Source: Desulfobacteraceae bacterium (GTDB lineage Bacteria; Desulfobacterota; Desulfobacteria; Desulfobacterales; UBA5852). Taken from it: DNA of 64,000 nucleotides. Location: assembly GCA_014237395.1 (NCBI GenBank), contig JABZFP010000029.1:176537-240536 (forward strand), in the 5' to 3' direction. Positions within the stretch are counted from its first letter, which is position 1, and the number at the start of each line of letters is the position of its first letter. Shown here one piece after another: positions 37,388 to 46,176 of the stretch. The position numbers and the translations under genes were made by a program. Under the pieces are notes generated by a model. The model did no database searches. It had not been told where the DNA came from and worked only from the letters and a program-made list of their open reading frames with translations.

Positions 37388-38293
37388 TCAGCGCCATGAC
37401 CCGATCCGCAAAAACCCCCAGAGCTGTGAAAAGAGCATTCCGAACAGCATGAGCCCACAGCCCAACAAAGACCGCGCCGTCAATACTTCATTGAGGAGCC
37501 ACCACCCCCCGATTGCGGCAAACACGGCTTCCATACTGAGAAAAATCGCAGCGTGAGCGGGATGGGCGTCTTTCTGGGCCACCACCTGGAGCGTGTAGGC
37601 CACGCCAACCGACCCTATCCCACCGTAGAGAATCGGGATCGCGGCCTGGCGCAGGCCATCCCACGTCAGGGTCTCCATCGCCACCGCTGTCAGCAGGCTC
37701 AGCAGGGAGCACACTGCAAATTGCGTGATGGCCAGCTTCAGGGCATCCATGCGCGGCGACAGGCGGCCGATAATCAGCACGTGCGCGGCCCAGAAAAAGG
37801 CCCCGATGAGCACCAGCAAATCCCCCCAAGCGATGGTCAATTCTTCGGTGATGCTCAGAAAATAAAGCCCGATGGCTGCCAGAAGCGCGCCCAGCCAGGT
37901 TCCCATATGGGAGCGCTGGCGCAAAAAAAGCCCCATGAGGGGGACGATCACGACATAAAGACCGGTGATGAATCCGGCATTACCGGCGGTCGTGTAGACC
38001 AGGCCGACCTGCTGCAGGGACGCCCCCGAAAACAGGAACAGCCCGGCCAGCCCTCCGCCCCAGAAGATCGTTCGCCGACTGGCCCGCGGCACCAGCGCCG
38101 ACGCCGGTGAATTCTTGCGTTCCATCAGAAAAAGCAACGGTACGAGGGAAAGGCTGCCCAAGGCAAAGCGCACCCCATTGAAGGTGAAAGGCCCCACATA
38201 GTCCATGCCGACCCGCTGGGCCACAAAAGCAAATCCCCAGATGGTGGCGGTCAGCAGCAGAAGCGCATCGGCACGGTAGGTCCGGACATCCAT
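37388..38293 (-). CDS. EamA/DMT-family transporter
   Basis: 301 residues from ATG 38293. Ten hydrophobic segments in two repeats (LLLLTATIWGFAFVAQRVGM; VYTTAGNAGFITGLYVVIVP; AAIFLSMEAVFAAIGGWWLL). Last gene of the leftward hut operon or its own unit; 95 bp after the preceding EamA gene. Substrate unknown. Confidence 0.82.
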   Translation of the reverse strand: MDVRTYRADALLLLTATIWGFAFVAQRVGMDYVGPFTFNGVRFALGSLSLVPLLFLMERKNSPASALVPRASRRTIFWGGGLAGLFLFSGASLQQVGLVYTTAGNAGFITGLYVVIVPLMGLFLRQRSHMGTWLGALLAAIGLYFLSITEELTIAWGDLLVLIGAFFWAAHVLIIGRLSPRMDALKLAITQFAVCSLLSLLTAVAMETLTWDGLRQAAIPILYGGIGSVGVAYTLQVVAQKDAHPAHAAIFLSMEAVFAAIGGWWLLNEVLTARSLLGCGLMLFGMLFSQLWGFLRIGSWR

Positions 38294-38388
38294 GAGGCAT
38301 TCCTCTTCCCTTGGTAAACACCGAAAGGCGGACCATACACGGCGGATCAACCGCCGTCAACTGCTGAACGAGGCCTTGTCCGGGAAGA

Positions 38389-39351
38389 TTACATGTGGCG
38401 TCGCAGGGGAAAAGCGGGTAATTCTTCCGCGGGCCTGAAATGAACCACCAGGATGCCGGCCACGATACAAATCAGCGCCAGCCAGAGATTGGGACTGAGG
38501 GGTTCGTTTAAAAGCAAGCCGGAGAGGACCAGGCCCACCAGCGGCATGATAAAGACAAAGGAATGCAGGGTAACGGCCCCGTATGTCTTCAACAGGCTGT
38601 TCCAGGCGATGAAACCGAAGGAGGCCGTTACAAATGTCTGGTAGAATAGGGCCGCCAGCGCCCGCACGGAAAAGGCCTTAACGGCGGTCTCGTCAAACCA
38701 GCAGGCCCCCACCAGAAAGAAGGGCAGACTGAACAGCATGGAATAAAAGACAATATGAAACGGATTAAAGGTGCTGATCACGCGTTTGATGTAGACGGCA
38801 TTGCCCGCCCAGATGCAGGTGGCCAGGAATACCATTCCGTCGCCGATCCGGATATCGCCGGAAAGCACCTCCTTCCCGGAAAACACGCAAACAACGCCGC
38901 CGAAGCCAAGGATCAACCCGATCAGTTTGCGCCGGGTGATCCGATCCCCGGGGATGAAAAAATGGGCCAGGACCAGGATCAGAAAGGGAAGCATGTTGAT
39001 GAGCAGCGTCCCCCGCGAGGCATAGGTACGGCTCAGACCGACGTAGAAAAGGGAGAGTTGCGCCGTAAACAGGATGGAGTAGACCAGCAGGGGTTTCCAC
39101 TGCCCGTCTGCCAACCGGAAGGAGCGGCCCCCCAGAAACGCCCAGAGCGCGATGGTCATGGCCGCCAAGCTGAAGCGGATGACGGCGGCGCTAAAGACCC
39201 CGAACCCTTCATAGGCCACCTTGATGGCGACGGCATTGGCGCCGAACAGGATGCACAGAAGAACAATCGCCACCCCGGCCCGCAAACCGACGTTAGGATT
39301 GGAGGGTATGGTTGTGGCGTCCGACGATCGGTGGTTGCTTCCGACATTCAT
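38389..39351 (-). CDS. EamA/DMT-family transporter in the hut operon
   Basis: 320 residues, two EamA repeats (VLLCILFGANAVAIKVAYEG; GLVLSGLLLNEPLSPNLWLA). Its start overlaps the stop of the B12-domain-like gene by 4 bp, so it is translationally coupled to the hutC-hutH-ftcD transcript. Possibly exports or imports a product of histidine breakdown. Confidence 0.83.
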   Translation of the reverse strand: MNVGSNHRSSDATTIPSNPNVGLRAGVAIVLLCILFGANAVAIKVAYEGFGVFSAAVIRFSLAAMTIALWAFLGGRSFRLADGQWKPLLVYSILFTAQLSLFYVGLSRTYASRGTLLINMLPFLILVLAHFFIPGDRITRRKLIGLILGFGGVVCVFSGKEVLSGDIRIGDGMVFLATCIWAGNAVYIKRVISTFNPFHIVFYSMLFSLPFFLVGACWFDETAVKAFSVRALAALFYQTFVTASFGFIAWNSLLKTYGAVTLHSFVFIMPLVGLVLSGLLLNEPLSPNLWLALICIVAGILVVHFRPAEELPAFPLRRHM

Positions 39352-39947
39352 GGCAACCTTTCATTGTCGAAATTTTCAAGCGACTGATAATCAAGCAGAA
39401 ACCGCAAGAATGCGATGCCGTCACGGGCCACGGCATGGGTCCCGGTTCGTTCGGCGAATTCCGGATCAAAGCGATAGGCGGCCCCGCCCGCAATCAGGGT
39501 CGTCCCCGGCGGCAGCGAACGGGTTATGTGAATCAGGGCATCATCGGAATCGAACTGCAGCACGGTCAGGCCGAGCAAATCGGGTTGCCGTTCCCGGCAG
39601 GCTTGCACGATGGTTGCGGGAGCCTGCAGCACGCCCAGGGAATGCACGGCCACACCGACCGAGGCCGCCAACGCTTCGATGATATCGAGACCGTGCCCCC
39701 ACCCGTCGTCCAGGGTGGCCGTGATCATCGACGGCGGCTGCGGCCACAAGCCGCCCCACTCTGATTGGCGACGCAAGGCCTCGAGCTCCCGGGCCATCGA
39801 GAAATAGTCCTCCCGGGACGGTTTACCCCGCCGGGACCACTGCTGCAACAGGTCGGTCAAACGGTCACGCAACGGTAATGCCTGCCATGGATAGTCATTG
39901 GTCTTGATCGTTACGCCTTTGCCAGTAAATCGAGCACCTCGGCGCAC
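39348..39947 (-). CDS. Cobalamin-binding-domain-like protein lacking the ligand histidine
   Basis: 199 residues if the GTG at 39947, inside ftcD, is the start; a TTG near residue 26 is possible. Residues 75-190 follow the B12-binding Rossmann pattern: LDDGWGHGLDIIEALAASVG, then VHSLGV, DLLGLTVLQFD and LIAGGAAY. In true B12 domains the first motif is DxHxxG; here it reads D81-x-W83-x-x-G86, with a His two residues later. So cobalt ligation as in methionine synthase is unlikely unless His85 takes over. Placed directly behind ftcD and translationally coupled to an EamA gene. Function unknown. Confidence 0.6.
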   Translation of the reverse strand: MRRGARFTGKGVTIKTNDYPWQALPLRDRLTDLLQQWSRRGKPSREDYFSMARELEALRRQSEWGGLWPQPPSMITATLDDGWGHGLDIIEALAASVGVAVHSLGVLQAPATIVQACRERQPDLLGLTVLQFDSDDALIHITRSLPPGTTLIAGGAAYRFDPEFAERTGTHAVARDGIAFLRFLLDYQSLENFDNERLP

Positions 39948-41527
39948 TTTTCGGCGGATCGTTGTACCAATTTCTCCGCCGCTTCGGTCATCGATTGTTT
40001 GAAAGCGGCATCCTCGATATCCTCAAGATTGATCAGCACGTTCCGGTAGGCGCCCCAGATCCCGGCCGCCAGGGCTTTCGCACCGACTTCGACATCCGAG
40101 CGCGAGGCCGGGTTGCCGTGGCGGGCCACGGCGCACAACGGCGCCCATACGCTGTCGCCCAGTTGCATGGTCTGGAGCGGCACCGCCACTGCCGTTTTGA
40201 GGCCGGCCTGCATTTTCGCATGGCGGGCGGCTTTTTCCGAAGCCGTCTCCTGGGGCATCCGGACACCGTCCATGTAATCGCTGAAGGCGGCCGTGTCGGC
40301 ATCGATCATCGGGATGAGGCGCTGCACGGCGTCATGCAGCACGGGAATCACCTGCCGCATGTCACGATCGACCGCTTCAAACTTGCGCACCCCGTAAGTC
40401 AGCTTGGCCACCATGGCCCCCAAGGCCGCACCAATCGCCGCCATGGCCGCCGAGGCCGAACCGCCCCCGGGCGCCGAGGTACGCGCACCGATCTGCTCGA
40501 TAAACGCCCGCACACTGGATCCGGCCAGGGGTTCTTCGGGGGGTTCGGCAACCCGGTATTCGATGATTTTTTCAGCCGGATCGAACGGCGCCACCGCGTT
40601 CAACCCCAGGCGGTCCATCACCAACCGGATCTTCTGGTCCTCTTCATAGATCAACAGCTCTTCCTTGGCGATGTAAGCGTCCGCCGCCATCAGCATGGCT
40701 TCCAGCGGGAGAAGACCGACGACTTCGGAACCCGTTACCGCGACCTTGAGCTTGGCCGCCTCTTCTTTCACGGCCTCGAAGAAGACATGGGGCGGCGTCA
40801 CACGATAGTCGGTCAGATTGACCGTCACCTGGGCCAGGTTATAGTCATCCACGAACCAGCCCATCCCCTTGACCGCCTTCAAACGCCCCGGCGCTTCGGG
40901 ACCGCGGCCGGCTTCGCGCAGATTGAGGGCGATACGATGGGCCTGATTGGGGGTGCCGAGAAGGTTGACGTTGTAGGCGATCAGAAAGTTGCGGGCACCG
41001 GTAACAGTGGCGCCCCATTCCGGCACGAACCGGTCCGGACCGAAATCCGGTTTCCAGGCCGGCTGCTTTAGTTTTTCCGCCAGCCCTTCATATTCACCCT
41101 CCCGAATCTGGGGCAGGGTCCGCCGGTAGGCTTGCTCCGCCGCGGCTTCGTAGAGAAAAAGGGGGATTTCCAGTTCTTCCGCCGCCTGCTTCGCAAAGTC
41201 GCGGGATACCGCCACGCATTCCGCCATGCTGACATTGGCCACGGGCACGAAGGGGCACACGTCCAGCGCTCCCATGCGCGGGTGTTCGCCGGTGTGCGTG
41301 CGCATGTCGATGCGGTCGCGGGCCACCCGCGCCGCATTCAGGGCGCCCTCCACGACGGCTTCGGGACCTCCCACAAAGGTAAATACCGTGCGGTTGGTGG
41401 ATTTCCCGGGATCCACGTCAAGCAGGGTGCAGCCGGCAGTGGACCGGATGGCGGCGGCAATCGCTTCGATGACGCCGCTATCCCGGCCCTCGGAAAAATT
41501 GGGAACACATTCGATGATTTTCGGCAT
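39911..41527 (-). CDS. ftcD: Fused formiminotransferase-cyclodeaminase
   Basis: 538 residues, the length of the bifunctional animal enzyme. Glutamate formiminotransferase 1-300 (ECVPNFSEGRD, HTGEHPRMGALDVCPFVPV, NINL-like YNVNLLGTPNQAHRIA), then formimino-THF cyclodeaminase 335-530 (TSAPGGGSASAAMAAIGAAL; RHGNPASRSDVEVG). It moves the formimino group of formiminoglutamate to THF, then makes methenyl-THF and ammonia. 3 bp after hutH. Confidence 0.93.
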   Translation of the reverse strand: MPKIIECVPNFSEGRDSGVIEAIAAAIRSTAGCTLLDVDPGKSTNRTVFTFVGGPEAVVEGALNAARVARDRIDMRTHTGEHPRMGALDVCPFVPVANVSMAECVAVSRDFAKQAAEELEIPLFLYEAAAEQAYRRTLPQIREGEYEGLAEKLKQPAWKPDFGPDRFVPEWGATVTGARNFLIAYNVNLLGTPNQAHRIALNLREAGRGPEAPGRLKAVKGMGWFVDDYNLAQVTVNLTDYRVTPPHVFFEAVKEEAAKLKVAVTGSEVVGLLPLEAMLMAADAYIAKEELLIYEEDQKIRLVMDRLGLNAVAPFDPAEKIIEYRVAEPPEEPLAGSSVRAFIEQIGARTSAPGGGSASAAMAAIGAALGAMVAKLTYGVRKFEAVDRDMRQVIPVLHDAVQRLIPMIDADTAAFSDYMDGVRMPQETASEKAARHAKMQAGLKTAVAVPLQTMQLGDSVWAPLCAVARHGNPASRSDVEVGAKALAAGIWGAYRNVLINLEDIEDAAFKQSMTEAAEKLVQRSAEKCAEVLDLLAKA

Positions 41528-41530
41528 GCT

Positions 41531-43060
41531 TTACCTCACCATTCCCACCGCGTTTTCGACGGCGTCCAGAATCACGCCGCTGCGGATCAGGTCCACGATT
41601 TGCGCCACGTCTTTGGATAAGATGCGATCGTCCTCCAGGTACGGCACGGCCTTACGAATGACCGCGTAGGCCGCCTGGGTGCCGGCACCGGGCTGCATGT
41701 TGGTAAACAGATCCAGGGCCTGGGCCGCACACATCAACTCGATGGCAATCACGTTTTCCGCATTTTGAACGACTTCCCGGCACTTGCGGGCGGATATCGT
41801 TCCCATGGAGACGTGATCTTCCTTGTTGGCCGACGTAGGGATGGAATCCACCACGGCCGGATGGCTCATCACCTTGTTTTCCGACACCAGGGCGGCCGCA
41901 ACATACTGGGCGATCATGAAGCCCGAATTCAGGCCGCCGTCTTTCACCAGAAACGCCGGAAGACCGCTCAGTTTGGGGTTGACCAGGCGTTCGATGCGGC
42001 GCTCGGAAATGTTGGCCAGCTCGGCCACAGCCATGCACATAAAATCCATCGCCAGGGCCACCGGCTGACCGTGAAAATTGCCCCCCAGGAGAAAATCGCC
42101 GCTGTCCGGATGAATCAGGGGATTCCCGGTGGAGGAATTCATCTCGGTTTCCAGCACCGTTTGGGCATAAGCGATGGCGTCGCGGCTGGCGCCATGGACC
42201 TGGGGCGAACAGCGCAGTGTGTAGGCGTCCTGAACACGCTTGCAGTCGCGATGCGAAGAGATAATTTCACTGTTGCGTGTGATGCGATCCATGTTTTCGG
42301 CTGCAACGGCTTGACCCGGATGGGGGCGCATCTGATGGATGCGGGGATCGAACTCGGTCTTGCTCCCCATCAGGACTTCCAGACTCATGGCGGCGGCCAG
42401 ATCCGTGTGACGCGCCAGGCGCGCCGCATCGTAGACCGCCAGGCCGCCGATGGCGGTCATGGCCTGGGTGCCGTTAATCATGGCCAGCCCCTCGCCGGCT
42501 TCCAGCTTGAGCGGCGCCAAACCACAGATTTCCAGAGCCTCCCGGCCGGAAATCCGACGGCCGTCAAAAAAGGCCTCCCCCTCACCGATCAGAACCAGAC
42601 CCACATGGGCCAGGGGGACAAGATCGCCACTGGCCCCCACGGACCCCTTTTCCGGCACCACCGGAACCAATCCGGCGTTCAGCAAACGGATCCAGGCGGC
42701 GGCGGTTTCCGTTCGCACCCCCGCATTCCCACGGGCAAAATCTTTCACACGCAGGGCCATCATGGCCCGCACGATGTCGAGGGCCAGTGGTTGGCCCACC
42801 CCCACGGCGTGGCTTTTCAGGATGTTGAACTGCAGCTGGCGGGTATCCCTTTTGGAGATGGTCACGTCACTCAGAGCGCCGAATCCCGTTGTCACACCGT
42901 AAACCGTACGTTCTTCGTCCACCCAGCGGCTCACCAGCTGCCAGGCCCGGCCAATCCGTTCCTCAGCCCCCGGGGTCAGCACCACCCCTACCCCCTGACG
43001 GGCGATCCGCACAAGATCGTCCAGGGTCATCCCCTCCATTCCCAGTACGATGGTCTTCAT
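41531..43060 (-). CDS. hutH: Histidine ammonia-lyase
   Basis: 509 residues. The Ala-Ser-Gly triad that forms the MIO electrophile is in GSVGASGDLVPLAHVGL near 145. Also YGVTTGFGALSD, QVHGASRDAIAYA, NSSTGNPL and GNFHGQPVALAMD. It converts histidine to urocanate and ammonia. Start 43060 behind GGGGGAGGG, 31 bp after hutC. Confidence 0.95.
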   Translation of the reverse strand: MKTIVLGMEGMTLDDLVRIARQGVGVVLTPGAEERIGRAWQLVSRWVDEERTVYGVTTGFGALSDVTISKRDTRQLQFNILKSHAVGVGQPLALDIVRAMMALRVKDFARGNAGVRTETAAAWIRLLNAGLVPVVPEKGSVGASGDLVPLAHVGLVLIGEGEAFFDGRRISGREALEICGLAPLKLEAGEGLAMINGTQAMTAIGGLAVYDAARLARHTDLAAAMSLEVLMGSKTEFDPRIHQMRPHPGQAVAAENMDRITRNSEIISSHRDCKRVQDAYTLRCSPQVHGASRDAIAYAQTVLETEMNSSTGNPLIHPDSGDFLLGGNFHGQPVALAMDFMCMAVAELANISERRIERLVNPKLSGLPAFLVKDGGLNSGFMIAQYVAAALVSENKVMSHPAVVDSIPTSANKEDHVSMGTISARKCREVVQNAENVIAIELMCAAQALDLFTNMQPGAGTQAAYAVIRKAVPYLEDDRILSKDVAQIVDLIRSGVILDAVENAVGMVR

Positions 43061-43091
43061 CAACCCTCCCCCATTGGCATCATGAAATCGT

Positions 43092-43850
43092 TTAAATGAT
43101 GAGATGCGCATCATCCGCTGTGATGCGAAACCGGCTGCCGATCCGGAAGCGCGTGGCCGGATAAACGAACCGGTTGCGGGTCGCCACAGCAGGCCCTACC
43201 CAGGTCGTCCGGTACAATACCAGGCAGGGTTCATGGGCCGGCATGTGGAGCCGTTTGCGGACGGCGGGATCGGGCATCATGGCTTCCACCACGTGCTCCG
43301 CTTCGGTGACCGGCGCAATTTTTAAAAGATATTCACTGGGGGTTATCCGGTCAAAGTCCTGCTGGAGGAATTCCGGCGCCACCGCCGGATTGACAAAACG
43401 TTCCGCATATTGAATCGGCACCCCGCGATCCCTGTGCACCAGAACGGCGTGAAAGATCGGAGACCCTTCCGGCAATCCCATGATGGCCGCAATCTCTTCC
43501 GGGGCGGGTTCTTCCTGCAGCAGCAGCACTTCACTGCTGTGGATCCCACCCCGGCTTTTGATCTCGTCGGCAATGCTGCGGACGGTCAGGAACGCGGCCT
43601 GCGGTTTCTGGGCCGCGACAAAGGTGCCCACCCCCTGGACCCGGTAAAGGCGGCCTTCATGGGACAATTCACGCAAGGCCCGGTTGACCGTCATGCGGGA
43701 GACGCCCAGTCGTTCTACCAGGGTATTCTCCGAAGGGACGCGATAGTGGGGTGGCCAGGCCTGGCGTTTGATCAAGTCCAAGACATACGCTTTGACTTCC
43801 TGGTATAGCGCCCGCCGTGGCCGCTTGGGCTCATGTGGATCCAGTATCAT
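43092..43850 (-). CDS. hutC: HutC-type GntR repressor
   Basis: 252 residues from ATG 43850. Winged helix 15-80 (YRVPSENTLVERLGVSRMTV) and a UTRA effector domain 95-245 (PVTEAEHVVEAMMPDPAVRK; HEPCLVLYRTTW). HutC proteins repress hut genes and are released by urocanate. Two matching palindromic operators lie 85-105 bp upstream, inside the divergent promoters. Confidence 0.92.
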   Translation of the reverse strand: MILDPHEPKRPRRALYQEVKAYVLDLIKRQAWPPHYRVPSENTLVERLGVSRMTVNRALRELSHEGRLYRVQGVGTFVAAQKPQAAFLTVRSIADEIKSRGGIHSSEVLLLQEEPAPEEIAAIMGLPEGSPIFHAVLVHRDRGVPIQYAERFVNPAVAPEFLQQDFDRITPSEYLLKIAPVTEAEHVVEAMMPDPAVRKRLHMPAHEPCLVLYRTTWVGPAVATRNRFVYPATRFRIGSRFRITADDAHLII

Positions 43851-43915
43851 CGAACTTCCCGCTTTTTGACCGGCGCGAATCCATGCCGTTCTTCCGTCAC
43901 CCCGACCAAACAGTC

Positions 43916-43943
43916 TTGACAGCACGAATTGCAGTTGTATATA
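43916..43943 (+). promoter_or_regulatory. hutU promoter
   Basis: TTGACA at 43916-43921, 16-base spacer, TATATA at 43938-43943. The -10 lies inside the left HutC operator. Confidence 0.6.
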
Positions 43944-43956
43944 CAAGTATATACAT
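43935..43956. promoter_or_regulatory. Twin HutC operators
   Basis: TTGTATATACAA at 43935-43946 is a perfect 12-bp palindrome; the adjoining AAGTATATACAT at 43945-43956 has a GTATATAC core. The core matches the TGTATATACA site known for HutC. Each copy covers the -10 region of one of the two opposed promoters. Confidence 0.75.
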
Positions 43957-43979
43957 ACACAAAGATCGTGTGTTGTCAA
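43950..43979 (-). promoter_or_regulatory. hutC/hutH promoter
   Basis: Minus strand TTGACA (43979-43974), 17-18 base spacer, ATGTAT/TGTATA (43956-43950), overlapping the right HutC operator. Confidence 0.5.
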
Positions 43980-44102
43980 TACCATCTACTGTAATTTCAA
44001 TTAGTTCAGACGTAAAAACAGCTGGGGATGCGGCGGCTTTCCGACGCACGGTGTGCCGTCCGTCGATACCGTCACCACCCAATCCAGCAAGGGAGGTCTC
44101 CC

Positions 44103-46142
44103 ATGGTTACCAATCAGGACATCCAGCAGGCCATGCACATCCGCCTCGAAGACGTGTTCGATGAGATCCCCGGACCAGCTGTTTTCGAGGACGGTATCCG
44201 GCGGGCGCCGCGCCGCAATGTGCGCCTGAGCCGGGATGAGACCGTCTTGGCACTGAAAAATGCGCTGCGCTATATCCCGCCGGCATGGCACGCCGCGCTG
44301 GCCCCGGAATTTCTGGAAGAACTCCAGACCCGGGGGCGTATCTACGGCTACCGCTTCCGCCCCCACGGGCCGATCCGCGGTCGGGCCATCGGCAACTACC
44401 GCGGCCGCTGCACCGAGGGCAAAGCGTTTCAGGTCATGATCGACAACAATCTCGATTTCGAGATCGCCCTGTACCCTTACGAACTGGTCACTTATGGTGA
44501 AACAGGGCAGGTCTGCCAGAACTGGATGCAGTACCGGCTCATCAAGCGCTACCTGGAGGAACTCACCCGCGAACAGACCCTGGTCGTGGCCTCGGGCCAC
44601 CCCCTGGGCCTTTTTGCATCAACCCCCGGCGCCCCGCGCGTGATGATCACCAACGGGCTGATGGTGGGCGAGTTCGACAACGCCGAACAATGGAACCGGG
44701 CCGCCGCCCTGGGCGTGGCCAACTACGGCCAGATGACCGCCGGCGGCTGGATGTACATCGGCCCCCAGGGAATTGTGCACGGAACCTACAGCACCCTCCT
44801 CAATGCTGCCCGGCTCAAGTTCGACATGCCGGAAGAAGGCCATCTGGACGGCCGCCTGTTTGTCTCATCCGGATTGGGTGGCATGAGCGGCGCCCAGGGT
44901 AAAGCCATCGAGATTGCCGGCGGAGTGGGCATTATCGCCGAAGTGGACGCCTCCCGGATCCGAACCCGCCATGAACAGGGCTGGGTGAGCCGGGTCGTGG
45001 CCGATCCGGCCGAGGCCTTCCAACTGGCGCGGGCCTGCCAGGCGGCTAAGACACCCACGGCCATCGCCTTTGAGGGCAACGTGGTCGATCTGCTGGAATA
45101 TGCCGTCCAACACCAGGAAACCATCGATCTCCTCTCCGACCAGACCTCCTGCCATGTGGTCTACGACGGCGGCTACTGCCCGCAAGGCCTCGCGTTCCAG
45201 GAGCGCACCGAGCTGATCAAAACGGACCACGCCCGTTTTGTGGAACATGTCGACGCCTCCCTCAAACATCATTTTGATTTGATCCGGCAACTGGTGGATC
45301 GGGGCACCTATTTTTTCGATTACGGCAACAGTTTCCTGAAAGCCATAGCAGATGCCGGGGTAACCCGGGTCTGCCGCAACGGTCGGAACACTCTGGACGG
45401 CTTCATCTACCCGTCCTATGTGGAGGATTTGATGGGCCCCTTGCTCTTCGATTACGGGTACGGCCCCTTCAGATGGGTCTGCCTCAGCGGCCGGCCGGAG
45501 GATCTGGCGGCAACGGACCGGGCCGCCATGGACTGCATCGACCCCGACCGGCGGTTCCAGGATCGGGACAACTACAACTGGATTCGCGACGCCGGCCAAA
45601 ACCAGCTGGTGGTGGGCACCCAGGCCCGCATTCTCTACCAGGACGCGGAAGGCCGCACCCGCATCGCCCTGAAATTCAATGATATGGTGCGCAGCGGGGC
45701 CATCGGCCCGGTCATGCTGGGGCGCGACCATCACGACACCGGCGGCACCGACTCGCCCTACCGCGAGACCGCCAATATCTATGACGGCAGCAACGTCATG
45801 GCCGACATGGCGACCCATTGCTTTGCCGGCAACGCCGCCCGCGGCATGAGCCTGGTGGCCCTGCACAACGGCGGCGGGGTGGGTATCGGCAAGGCCGTCA
45901 ACGGCGGCTTCGGTCTGGTGCTGGACGGCAGCGAGCGGGTGGATGCGATTATCCGTCAGGCCATGCCCTGGGATGTCCTGGGCGGCGTGGCCCGCCGGGC
46001 CTGGGCCCGCAACCCCAACGCGATCGAAACCATCGCGGCCCACAATCAGGCCTGCGAGGGGCGGGACCACGTCACCCTCCCTTATCTGGCGGACGACGAA
46101 TGGATCGCGTCGGTGGTGAACCGCGCCTGGAAATCATCATAG
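44103..46142 (+). CDS. hutU: Urocanate hydratase, long form
   Basis: 679 residues from ATG 44103 (GGGAGG upstream). NAD-binding loop GLGGMSGAQGKA, active-site region TRVCRNGRN, MLGRDHHDTGGTDSPYRET, HNGGGVGIGKAVNGG. Converts urocanate to imidazolone propionate using tightly bound NAD. At 679 residues it is the long type, like animal UROC1 (676), not the 550-residue type of Pseudomonas and Bacillus. Confidence 0.93.
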   Translation: MVTNQDIQQAMHIRLEDVFDEIPGPAVFEDGIRRAPRRNVRLSRDETVLALKNALRYIPPAWHAALAPEFLEELQTRGRIYGYRFRPHGPIRGRAIGNYRGRCTEGKAFQVMIDNNLDFEIALYPYELVTYGETGQVCQNWMQYRLIKRYLEELTREQTLVVASGHPLGLFASTPGAPRVMITNGLMVGEFDNAEQWNRAAALGVANYGQMTAGGWMYIGPQGIVHGTYSTLLNAARLKFDMPEEGHLDGRLFVSSGLGGMSGAQGKAIEIAGGVGIIAEVDASRIRTRHEQGWVSRVVADPAEAFQLARACQAAKTPTAIAFEGNVVDLLEYAVQHQETIDLLSDQTSCHVVYDGGYCPQGLAFQERTELIKTDHARFVEHVDASLKHHFDLIRQLVDRGTYFFDYGNSFLKAIADAGVTRVCRNGRNTLDGFIYPSYVEDLMGPLLFDYGYGPFRWVCLSGRPEDLAATDRAAMDCIDPDRRFQDRDNYNWIRDAGQNQLVVGTQARILYQDAEGRTRIALKFNDMVRSGAIGPVMLGRDHHDTGGTDSPYRETANIYDGSNVMADMATHCFAGNAARGMSLVALHNGGGVGIGKAVNGGFGLVLDGSERVDAIIRQAMPWDVLGGVARRAWARNPNAIETIAAHNQACEGRDHVTLPYLADDEWIASVVNRAWKSS

Positions 46143-46176
46143 CCCGACAAAAAAACCACCGGCGGAGAAAAATGCC

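Noticed and set aside
41765..43099. 444-codon plus-strand frame opposite hutH
   Set aside because: Antisense shadow of a G+C-rich gene; low-complexity composition and no family resemblance.
44865..46070. 401-codon minus-strand frame opposite hutU
   Set aside because: Antisense shadow; hutU is complete and conserved.
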